In this document: positions 31,987 through 37,460 of the stretch, in pieces
Position numbering within the stretch: position 1 is the stretch's first letter
Layout: every line of letters starts with the position of its first letter
NCBI GenBank assembly: GCA_045633565.1
Contig: JAZQYO010000013.1
Coordinates: forward strand, 1 to 64,000
Direction of reading: 5' to 3'
DNA length: 64,000 bases
DNA from: RGIG7450 sp045633565
GTDB taxonomy: Bacteria; Bacillota; Clostridia; RUG12999
Made by a program: the position numbers and the translations under genes
The notes under the pieces: model-generated
What the model saw: the letters and a program-made list of their open reading frames with translations, nothing else
Databases searched by the model: none
Told to the model about the DNA's origin: nothing

Positions 31987-32844
31987 ATGCCTTTATATGA
32001 TATTGCGGGCTTAACGGTTGAATTTTCAGGCTTTGAAAACGATTTTTTTAAGCATCGGCTTGATGGATACCGGGCAAAAAAGGATGCACCGCCTGATATG
32101 ACGGTTGAATTTTTAAACGAGGGGTTTAAGCCCGATGGAAAGCTCGAAGCAGTTCTGGACGGGTTCAGGCAGTATTACACCTCCTCTAATGGATACGGAA
32201 TATTTGACCTTTTAAAAGCTCCGGATAACTACTGTGCCGGTCTTGATTTTGACAAAGAACTAAAAAGGGCAAAAGCATATCTTGAGGATGTTGAACAGTA
32301 TGGCGGAATGTCAATGAAAATCCGCAGTTTTAATATGCTCGGGGAACTTTTCCGGTATTTTATTCTAAAACACGACGGGCTTGTACTTCATTCCTCATGC
32401 ATTAAATATAAAAATTCGGGCATTGCTTTTTCAGCGCCGTCGGGAACGGGGAAATCCACCCACACCGGGCTCTGGAAAAAATATTTCCCCGATGATGTGA
32501 CCATTTTAAACGATGATTCTCCGGTGATACGTTTTAATGGAATGGTGCCCGGACTTTACGGAAGTCCGTGGAGTGGCAAAACAGAAATAAATACAAACGA
32601 GGGCGCACCCCTTGAAGCAATAGTTATTCTGCAGCAGAATCCGGAAAACAGTATAAAGAAGCTTTCGGCAGACGAGGCGCTTTTTGAAATCCTGCAGGGG
32701 GTTACCCGTCCGGTTTTCCCGGAATTTATGAATCTGACCCTCTCGGCCGTTGAAAAACTTTTGCTTCAGGTACCGGTCTACCGGCTGAAATGTAACATAT
32801 CCGAAGAAGCGGTTATGACAGTTAAAAACGAACTTGAACTGTAA
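31987..32844 (+). CDS. HPr-kinase-like P-loop protein (HprK-related)
   Basis: A 285-residue protein with the HprK/PEPCK-like fold. The P-loop APSGTGKST lies at residues 150–158, followed by LNDDSP (174–179), the place of the catalytic/metal Asp in HPr kinase, and GSPWSGKTE (192–200). The N-terminal 140 residues are not the usual HPr-kinase regulatory domain. It is not the housekeeping HPr kinase. Proteins of this kind are found beside PqqD-like and signal-peptidase-like genes in peptide-modification (RiPP) loci, as here: pqqD-like follows by 12 bp. A role as a kinase acting on a peptide or a carrier is inferred from family and context. Confidence 0.78.
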   Translation: MPLYDIAGLTVEFSGFENDFFKHRLDGYRAKKDAPPDMTVEFLNEGFKPDGKLEAVLDGFRQYYTSSNGYGIFDLLKAPDNYCAGLDFDKELKRAKAYLEDVEQYGGMSMKIRSFNMLGELFRYFILKHDGLVLHSSCIKYKNSGIAFSAPSGTGKSTHTGLWKKYFPDDVTILNDDSPVIRFNGMVPGLYGSPWSGKTEINTNEGAPLEAIVILQQNPENSIKKLSADEALFEILQGVTRPVFPEFMNLTLSAVEKLLLQVPVYRLKCNISEEAVMTVKNELEL

Positions 32845-32856
32845 AGGAGAAAAGGT

Positions 32857-33123
32857 ATGAAAATTAAAAATACATTTATACTGAGAAATGTTGCAGGAAA
32901 CAACATTGTTCTCCCTATGGGAGCATCTGCTGAAAGTTTCAGCGGAATGATGACTTTAAATGAAACAGGCGCTTTTTTATGGGATAATATGCAGAAGGAT
33001 ACTACGATGGAGGAGCTTGTAAATGCACTGTTATCAGAATATAATGTGAGTGCAGACCAGGCAAAAGAGGATGCGGAAACCTTTATAGAAACTCTTCGCA
33101 GTGCGGGTGTTCTTGAAGAATGA
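32857..33123 (+). CDS. PqqD-like peptide-binding protein
   Basis: An 88-residue PqqD-family (RiPP recognition element) protein. The N-terminal strands FILRNVAGNNIVLPMG are followed by LNETGAFLWDNMQKDTTMEELVNALLSEY, the typical L-x-x-x-G-x-x-[IL]-W pattern of the winged-helix fold, and a helix leading to ETLRSAGVLEE. Such domains bind leader peptides and present them to modifying enzymes. It sits between an HprK-like kinase and an S26 peptidase. No radical SAM enzyme or leader peptide is encoded within several kilobases. Confidence 0.85.
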   Translation: MKIKNTFILRNVAGNNIVLPMGASAESFSGMMTLNETGAFLWDNMQKDTTMEELVNALLSEYNVSADQAKEDAETFIETLRSAGVLEE

Positions 33124-33569
33124 AACAAATTGTAGATATGAAAAGGCTTGAGCCGTCAATCAGAGAAATTATCGGAGCCGGCGGAAATGTAAAGCTGACT
33201 GTAACCGGGCAGAGTATGATGCCCACGCTGATAGAACATCGCGACAGCGTTATCCTTGCACAACCGGACAAACCAAAAAAAAGTGACATTGTTCTTTATC
33301 AGAGGACAAACGGTGAATATGTTCTTCATCGTATAGTGAAGGTCACAAAAGATGGTTTTGGCATGTGCGGTGACAATCAGCTGAAGGTTGAATATCCGGT
33401 TTTTCCGGAGCAGATTATTGCTGTGGTGTCATTTATTGTTCGCAAAGGTGAAATGATAAGCAAAAATAATCTGAAGTATAAGATAAGCTCATTTATATGG
33501 ACGAATTTTATACCTATGAGACCTTTTATGCTTAAAACAGTAACAAAGATGAAAACCCGTTTTAAATAA
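33120..33569 (+). CDS. S24/S26-family peptidase-like protein (signal peptidase fold)
   Basis: A 149-residue protein of the signal peptidase/LexA fold. The nucleophile motif is TGQSMMPTL, with Ser32. The second conserved box is EYVLHRIVKV, where His70 stands in place of the general-base Lys of ordinary bacterial signal peptidase I. This Ser–His arrangement is that of the SipW/ER-type. There is no N-terminal membrane helix, but the C-terminal FIWTNFIPMRPFML could associate with membrane. Its start overlaps pqqD by 4 bp, so it is tightly coupled. It may cut a modified peptide's leader; that is inference. Confidence 0.82.
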   Translation: MKQIVDMKRLEPSIREIIGAGGNVKLTVTGQSMMPTLIEHRDSVILAQPDKPKKSDIVLYQRTNGEYVLHRIVKVTKDGFGMCGDNQLKVEYPVFPEQIIAVVSFIVRKGEMISKNNLKYKISSFIWTNFIPMRPFMLKTVTKMKTRFK

Positions 33570-33583
33570 AAACGGGTTTTTTT
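33552..33583 (+). terminator. Terminator of the HprK-like/PqqD/S26 operon
   Basis: AAAACCCGTTTT–AAAT–AAAAACGGGTTTTTTT, overlapping the stop codon of the last gene. Confidence 0.85.
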
Positions 33584-33593
33584 GTGTTTTCTC

Positions 33594-33622
33594 TTGCAAT
33601 GATGCGAAAAATGTGGTATAAT
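33594..33622 (+). promoter_or_regulatory. Sigma-A promoter of the Fe-S scaffold/GGGtGRT operon
   Basis: TTGCAA (33594–33599) and TATAAT (33617–33622) with a 17-bp spacer. The leader of about 50 nt ends in GGAAGGAG before ATG 33680. Confidence 0.78.
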
Positions 33623-33679
33623 ATCGGTTGGCTTTAAAGTAAAATAAATTATTTCAATATAATAGGAAGGAGAATTTCT

Positions 33680-34372
33680 ATGAACTATTCAAGTGAAGTA
33701 GAAGCTATGTGCCCTCTTAAAAAGGGTGCGTATCACGGTCCTGCTCCCATTCCTCAGGAGGGTAAATGGACACAGGCAAAAGAAGTAAAAGACATTTCCG
33801 GTCTTACACACGGTATCGGTTGGTGTGCTCCTCAGCAGGGTACATGTAAACTGACACTTAACGTAAAAGAAGGTGTTATCCAGGAAGCTCTGGTTGAAAC
33901 AATCGGTTGCTCCGGTATGACTCACTCAGCTGCTATGGCATCTGAAATCCTCGTTGGCAAAACAATCCTTGAAGCTTTAAACACAGACCTTGTTTGTGAC
34001 GCTATCAACACAGCTATGAGAGAACTCTTCCTCCAGATTGTTTACGGCCGTACACAGACTGCTTTCTCCGAAGACGGTCTTCCCATCGGTGCAGGTCTTG
34101 AAGACCTTGGTAAAGGCCTCAGAAGCCAGGTTGGTACTACATACGCAACACTCAAAAAAGGCCCGAGATATCTCGAACTTGCTGAAGGTTACATCACAAA
34201 AGTAGCAGTTGACGAAGAAGGCCAGATTATCGGTTACAAATTCGTTCACCTCGGTAAAATGATGGAAATGGTTGGCAAAGGCATGGACGCTAACGAAGCG
34301 CTCGAAAAAGCCAGCGGCCAGTATGGCAGAGTTGATGATGCTGCAAAGCTTATCGACCCCAGACATGAGTAA
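33680..34372 (+). CDS. Iron-sulfur cluster assembly scaffold-like protein (IscU/NifU-N type)
   Basis: A 230-residue protein with an IscU-like core followed by a C-terminal extension. Candidate cluster ligands are Cys49 and Cys56 (WCAPQQGTCKL), Cys77 (ETIGCSGMTHSAAMASE) and Cys106 (LVCDAINTAM), with a further Cys11 near the N-terminus. It is longer than housekeeping IscU/SufU (about 130–150 residues). No cysteine desulfurase is nearby. It is followed by the GGGtGRT gene 14 bp downstream. Codon use is strongly biased (ATC, AAC, GGT and GCT rich, almost no ATA), suggesting very high expression. Confidence 0.85.
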   Translation: MNYSSEVEAMCPLKKGAYHGPAPIPQEGKWTQAKEVKDISGLTHGIGWCAPQQGTCKLTLNVKEGVIQEALVETIGCSGMTHSAAMASEILVGKTILEALNTDLVCDAINTAMRELFLQIVYGRTQTAFSEDGLPIGAGLEDLGKGLRSQVGTTYATLKKGPRYLELAEGYITKVAVDEEGQIIGYKFVHLGKMMEMVGKGMDANEALEKASGQYGRVDDAAKLIDPRHE

Positions 34373-34386
34373 GGAGGTATAGCGAA

Positions 34387-35388
34387 ATGGCATTATTTGA
34401 AAGTTACGAAAGAAGAATTAAACAGATAAACGAAGAACTCGCTAAACACGGCATTTCTTCTATCGAAGAAGCAAAGAAAATCTGTGATGATAAAGGCATC
34501 GACGTTTATAACCTTGTTAAAGGTATCCAGCCCATCTGTTTTGAAAATGCTTGCTGGGCTTACATTGTAGGTGCTGCAATTGCAATTAAAGATGGCTGCA
34601 CAAAAGCTGCTGACGCTGCTGAAAAAATCGGTCTCGGTCTCCAGTCTTTCTGTATCCCCGGATCTGTTGCTGACGACAGAAAAGTTGGTATCGGTCACGG
34701 TAACCTGGGCGCTATGCTTTTAAGAGAAGAAACAAAATGTTTCGCATTCCTTGCAGGTCACGAATCCTTCGCTGCTGCTGAAGGCGCTATCGGTCTTGCA
34801 AAATCTGCTAACAAAGCAAGAAAAGAAGATTTAAGAGTTATCCTTAACGGTCTTGGTAAAGACGCTGCTCAGATTATTTCCAGAATCAACGGCTTTACTT
34901 ATGTTCAGACTCAGTTTGACTATTATACAGGCGAAGTTAAAATTGTTAAAGAAACTGCTTACTCCAAGGGCGAAAGAGCAAAAGTTCGTTGCTACGGTGC
35001 GGACGATGTTCGTGAAGGTGTTGCAATCATGCACCTTGAAGGAGTTGACGTTTCCATCACAGGTAACTCCACCAACCCCACACGTTTCCAGCATCCCGTT
35101 GCAGGTACATATAAGAAAGAATGTATCCTCCAGGGTAAAAAATACTTCTCCGTTGCTTCCGGCGGTGGTACAGGACGTACACTCCACCCGGACAACATGG
35201 CAGCAGGCCCCGCTTCCTACGGTATGACAGATACAATGGGACGTATGCACTCTGACGCTCAGTTTGCAGGTTCATCTTCTGTTCCCGCCCATGTTGAAAT
35301 GATGGGACTTATCGGCGCAGGTAACAACCCCATGGTTGGTATGACTGTTGCAGTTGCCGTTGCTATCGAAGAAGCAATGAAAGGCTAA
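34387..35388 (+). CDS. GGGtGRT protein (conserved, function unknown)
   Basis: A 333-residue protein carrying the family-naming motif GGGTGRT at residues 259–265, within SVASGGGTGRTLHPDNMAAG, followed by the highly ordered MGRMHSDAQFAGSSSVPAHV and MGLIGAGNNPMVGMTVAVAV. There is no signal peptide. Cysteines at about 51, 56, 71, 89, 118, 202 and 246 could hold a metal or cluster. The family is known from anaerobic Firmicutes and often adjoins an IscU-like scaffold gene, as here, but its reaction is unknown. The codon bias is as strong as in ribosomal genes. SD AAGGAGG precedes ATG 34387. Ends in a strong terminator. Confidence 0.9.
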   Translation: MALFESYERRIKQINEELAKHGISSIEEAKKICDDKGIDVYNLVKGIQPICFENACWAYIVGAAIAIKDGCTKAADAAEKIGLGLQSFCIPGSVADDRKVGIGHGNLGAMLLREETKCFAFLAGHESFAAAEGAIGLAKSANKARKEDLRVILNGLGKDAAQIISRINGFTYVQTQFDYYTGEVKIVKETAYSKGERAKVRCYGADDVREGVAIMHLEGVDVSITGNSTNPTRFQHPVAGTYKKECILQGKKYFSVASGGGTGRTLHPDNMAAGPASYGMTDTMGRMHSDAQFAGSSSVPAHVEMMGLIGAGNNPMVGMTVAVAVAIEEAMKG

Positions 35389-35400
35389 TTATTTCTATTA

Positions 35401-35426
35401 AAAAATCCCCGTTCCGGGGATTTTTT
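35401..35426 (+). terminator. Terminator of the GGGtGRT operon
   Basis: AAAAATCCCC–GTTCC–GGGGATTTTTT, directly after the gene. Confidence 0.88.
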
Positions 35427-35450
35427 GTTTGTTGGAAGGTGTATGGAATT

Positions 35451-35918
35451 ATGGAATTTCCAAAACGAAAAAATTTGCGGTTGAAAAATTTTGATTATTC
35501 CACAGGTGGTTATTATTTTATAACAATTTGCACACATAACAGACAAGAATTATTTGGTGAAATTGTAGGGGCGACCCTATGTGGTCGCCCGGGTGAAATG
35601 ATTGAAAAATGGTTGTTCAAATTGCAAAATAAATTTAATGATGTTGAAATTACCGATTATGTAATAATGCCCGACCACATACATTTTATTATTTCCAAAA
35701 CGGGCGACCACACAGGGTCGCCCCTACGGGATATGGTGGGTTGGTTTAAAACCATGACAACAAATAAATATATCAGAAATGTCAAGAATAACGAATTTCA
35801 ACCATTTTCCAAAAAAATATGGCAACGGGGATATTACGAACATATTATCAGAGACGAACAAGATTATTTAACAAAGGCAAGGTACATACAAAACAACATT
35901 TATAAGAAAACATTATAA
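35451..35918 (+). CDS. REP-associated tyrosine transposase (RAYT, Y1/IS200-like)
   Basis: A 155-residue single-strand transposase-like protein. The HUH metal motif is MPDHIHFII, and the likely catalytic Tyr is in the YYEHIIRDEQDYL helix. The family N-terminus is FPKRKNLRLKNFDY…GGYYFITICTHNR. RAYTs mobilise or maintain short palindromic REP repeats rather than moving a complete insertion sequence. Two 27-bp REP-like palindromes lie in frame inside this gene (see separate entries), encoding ATLCGRPG and DHTGSPLRD. ATG 35451 is preceded by GGAAGGTG 9 nt upstream; GTG 35439 overlaps that site. No IS ends are visible. Confidence 0.9.
   Translation: MEFPKRKNLRLKNFDYSTGGYYFITICTHNRQELFGEIVGATLCGRPGEMIEKWLFKLQNKFNDVEITDYVIMPDHIHFIISKTGDHTGSPLRDMVGWFKTMTTNKYIRNVKNNEFQPFSKKIWQRGYYEHIIRDEQDYLTKARYIQNNIYKKTL
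35565..35591 (+). repeat. REP-like palindrome, copy A (inside RAYT gene)
   Basis: Twenty-seven bases beginning GTAGGGGCGACC and ending GGTCGCCCG. The arms GGGCGACC/GGTCGCCC fold into a hairpin around CTATGT. It is the inverted copy of 35701–35727 with 26 of 27 matches. Confidence 0.85.
35701..35727 (-). repeat. REP-like palindrome, copy B (inside RAYT gene, inverted)
   Basis: Its reverse complement matches copy A at 26 of 27 positions (CTGTGT instead of CTATGT in the loop). Copies A and B face each other across 109 bp, as in REP doublets, yet both are coding. Confidence 0.85.
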
Positions 35919-35932
35919 ATATTCCCCTTATC

Positions 35933-35959
35933 GCAGGATTGAATCTATATGTTCGCCCG
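35933..35959 (+). repeat. Possible degenerate REP, copy C, downstream of RAYT
   Basis: An ungapped comparison with copy A gives 19 of 27 matches, concentrated in the 3' half (CTATATGTTCGCCCG against CTATGTGGTCGCCCG). The 5' arm no longer pairs. It could be a decayed REP or chance. Confidence 0.35.
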
Positions 35960-35976
35960 AATTATTAATTACAACC

Positions 35977-36008
35977 AAAAAGACGCATCAATCTGATGCG
36001 TCTTTTTT
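35977..36008. terminator. Terminator hairpin, first of three related copies
   Basis: AAAGACGCATCA–ATC–TGATGCGTCTTT with A- and T-runs on both sides; acts on RAYT (+) and on the zinc-ribbon gene (–), whose stop lies within it. The same stem recurs at 36609 and 37421. Confidence 0.85.
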
Positions 36009-36266
36009 TATTCTTATAATTTGATATACAGTATACGGCATAATAATTAGACGCCAAAAAATATATAATATCAATAGAAAAATTTTAAAAGGAAAAAGAA
36101 TAAAACGACATCTGAACAGGTAATATGTACGGCGTGGACAGACAACTACTCTTTTCCACTCGCCGCACTCTTCACATAGGTCTAAATAATCAGACATTAT
36201 ATATTTGCTTTCATCATCATTTGTTTCGTTTATTTTATTAAAACATTCCAGACAAAATTCAGCCAT
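35988..36266 (-). CDS. Small zinc-ribbon membrane protein, unknown function
   Basis: I do not recognise the family. The 92-residue protein starts MAEFCLECFNKINETN and has two Cys pairs (FCLEC and LCEEC) about 30 residues apart, a likely zinc ribbon. A long hydrophobic stretch FILFPFKIFLLILYIFWRLI (about residues 57–76) and a basic tail follow. ATG 36266 has AAGGAG 8 nt upstream, and the promoter reading this gene starts near 36299, which rules out the longer frame from 36359. It is divergent from a small XRE regulator whose probable operators overlap this promoter. Confidence 0.72.
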   Translation of the reverse strand: MAEFCLECFNKINETNDDESKYIMSDYLDLCEECGEWKRVVVCPRRTYYLFRCRFILFPFKIFLLILYIFWRLIIMPYTVYQIIRIKKDASD

Positions 36267-36285
36267 AATCAACACTCCTTGCGCA

Positions 36286-36348
36286 ATTGCACTAATATAA
36301 GTGCAATTATAACACAAATTAAGTATATAATCAAGAAAAATATACTTA
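36286..36348 (-). promoter_or_regulatory. Promoter of the zinc-ribbon gene with two palindromic operator candidates
   Basis: On the minus strand TTGATT (36329–36334) and TATAAT (36306–36311) have a 17-bp spacer. AATTGCACT/AGTGCAATT (36285–36293, 36300–36308) is a 9-bp inverted repeat over the -10 box and start site. TAAGTATAT/ATATACTTA (36320–36328, 36340–36348) is a second one around the -35 box. A lone GGTGCAAAT (36352–36360) may be an extra half site. Confidence 0.72.
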
Positions 36349-36370
36349 TTTAGGTGCAAATGGTGATGTT

Positions 36371-36595
36371 ATGAATATGGAATATGAAAAGCAGGTTGGA
36401 GAAAACATCAGAACACTTCGAAAGAGCAGAAAACTTACACAGGACCAATTGGCAGCAAAATTGCAGGTTTTAGGATGTGATATTACGCGGAGCGCACTTG
36501 CTAAAATTGAGGTGGGACAGCGACATTTGTATGCCGATGAAATAAAAGCTCTGAAAGAAATTTTAAATGTTCCGTATGAAAATATTCTTGGCTAA
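36371..36595 (+). CDS. XRE-family helix-turn-helix regulator
   Basis: A 74-residue DNA-binding protein consisting of one HTH_3 domain. Helices 2 and 3 are recognisable in LTQDQLAAKLQ and ITRSALAKIEVGQ, followed by RHLYADEIKALKEIL. It most resembles the small regulators paired with membrane proteins in mobile or stress loci. It diverges from the zinc-ribbon membrane gene, and palindromes between them suggest repression of that neighbour. SD GGTGAT lies just upstream of the start; ATG 36377 is an alternative. Confidence 0.87.
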   Translation: MNMEYEKQVGENIRTLRKSRKLTQDQLAAKLQVLGCDITRSALAKIEVGQRHLYADEIKALKEILNVPYENILG

Positions 36596-36608
36596 AAAAT
36601 TATATTTT

Positions 36609-36635
36609 AAGACGCATCAATCTGATGCGTCTTTT
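36609..36635 (+). terminator. Terminator hairpin, second related copy
   Basis: AAGACGCATCA–ATC–TGATGCGTCTT then TTCT; stem and loop identical to the copy at 35981. It ends the XRE unit just before the DUF6062 promoter. Confidence 0.8.
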
Positions 36636-36638
36636 CTA

Positions 36639-36667
36639 TTGAATTATTCTTTAGAAAATGCTATAAT
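36639..36667 (+). promoter_or_regulatory. Sigma-A promoter of the DUF6062 gene
   Basis: TTGAAT (36639–36644) and TATAAT (36662–36667) with a 17-bp spacer. Start near 36674, which excludes the longer open frame from 36567. Confidence 0.75.
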
Positions 36668-36689
36668 GGTGTCAAAGGATGTGTCACAA

Positions 36690-37421
36690 ATGAAAGAAAC
36701 GATTTACACAATACCTATAAATGAAGCGTTGGAAAAGGAATGTTTTTGTCCCCTGTGCGAGATGTATAAGGACGTTGAGCGTTCGGAAATTAAATATGCT
36801 GTGGGACCTGCTATGATGGAGCCGGATTTCCGTGAGATAACCAACAAAAAGGGTTTTTGCAAAAAGCACATTGCAGATTTAAACGCTGAGAGCAAGGCAC
36901 TTGCACTTGCGCTGGTATTTGACACTCATCTTGCAGAAATTGAAAATATTATGGATGCTGATTTGTCCGGCAAAAAAGGTCTTTTCAAAAAGGATGAAGC
37001 ATCAGAAAAGTTTGTAGCAGAGCTTAAAAATGTTACAGAGTCCTGTGTGATTTGCGAGAGAACAGAAAGCACCTTCAGAAGATACATAGACAACTTTGTG
37101 TATCTTCTTAAAAAAGATTCTGATTTTATGGAAAAGGTTTTAAAAACCGATGGCTTTTGTATGGAACATTTCACTGCTCTTACCGCAAAGGCAAAGGAAG
37201 AATTTTCAGAGGGCGATTTTAAAAAATATTTTCTGCCCATTATAGAACTGCAGAAAAAACGGGTAGAGCAATATCATATCTACATAAAAAATTTCGTGGA
37301 TAAGTTTGACTACCGCAACAAAGACAAGCCGCTTGATGCACCAAAAGATACGCTGATGCAGACCAGCCGGCTTTTAAATGGGGAATTTGAGCCGAAAGAG
37401 AAAAAGCTTGATAATATTTAA
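36690..37421 (+). CDS. DUF6062-type protein with duplicated Cys/His metal motif
   Basis: A 243-residue protein, probably DUF6062. It carries two copies of the same motif: C20-x2-C23…C57-x2-H60 (CFCPLCEMY, KGFCKKH) and C119-x2-C122…C157-x2-H160 (SCVICERTE, DGFCMEH), with nearly equal spacing (33–34 residues inside each). Each set could bind one zinc or one Fe-S cluster. Most of the remainder is predicted helical. It starts MKETIYTIPINEALEKE; ATG 36690 follows AAAGGATG and the promoter. Function unknown. Single-gene unit with its own terminator. Confidence 0.78.
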   Translation: MKETIYTIPINEALEKECFCPLCEMYKDVERSEIKYAVGPAMMEPDFREITNKKGFCKKHIADLNAESKALALALVFDTHLAEIENIMDADLSGKKGLFKKDEASEKFVAELKNVTESCVICERTESTFRRYIDNFVYLLKKDSDFMEKVLKTDGFCMEHFTALTAKAKEEFSEGDFKKYFLPIIELQKKRVEQYHIYIKNFVDKFDYRNKDKPLDAPKDTLMQTSRLLNGEFEPKEKKLDNI

Positions 37422-37452
37422 AAAGACGCATCAATTTGATGCGTCTTTTTTA
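37421..37452. terminator. Terminator hairpin, third related copy
   Basis: AAAAGACGCATCA–ATT–TGATGCGTCTTTTTT, one loop base different from the other two copies. Serves DUF6062 (+) and the GH26-like gene (–). Confidence 0.85.
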
Positions 37453-37460
37453 TATGTTGC

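Noticed and set aside
34393..35275. Several antisense open frames opposite the Fe-S scaffold and GGGtGRT genes
   Set aside because: Strong codon bias in the sense genes keeps the antisense frames open. The products are Cys- and Val-rich strings with no fold signature.
36567..36689. N-terminal extension of the DUF6062 protein
   Set aside because: The promoter at 36639–36667 and the terminator at 36609–36635 lie inside it.
35401..37460. Genomic island or insertion-sequence boundaries around the RAYT, XRE and DUF6062 genes
   Set aside because: No direct repeats or IS-type inverted ends were found, and the nearest tRNA is 4 kb away with no repeated 3' end. The repeated hairpin is reported as its own finding instead.
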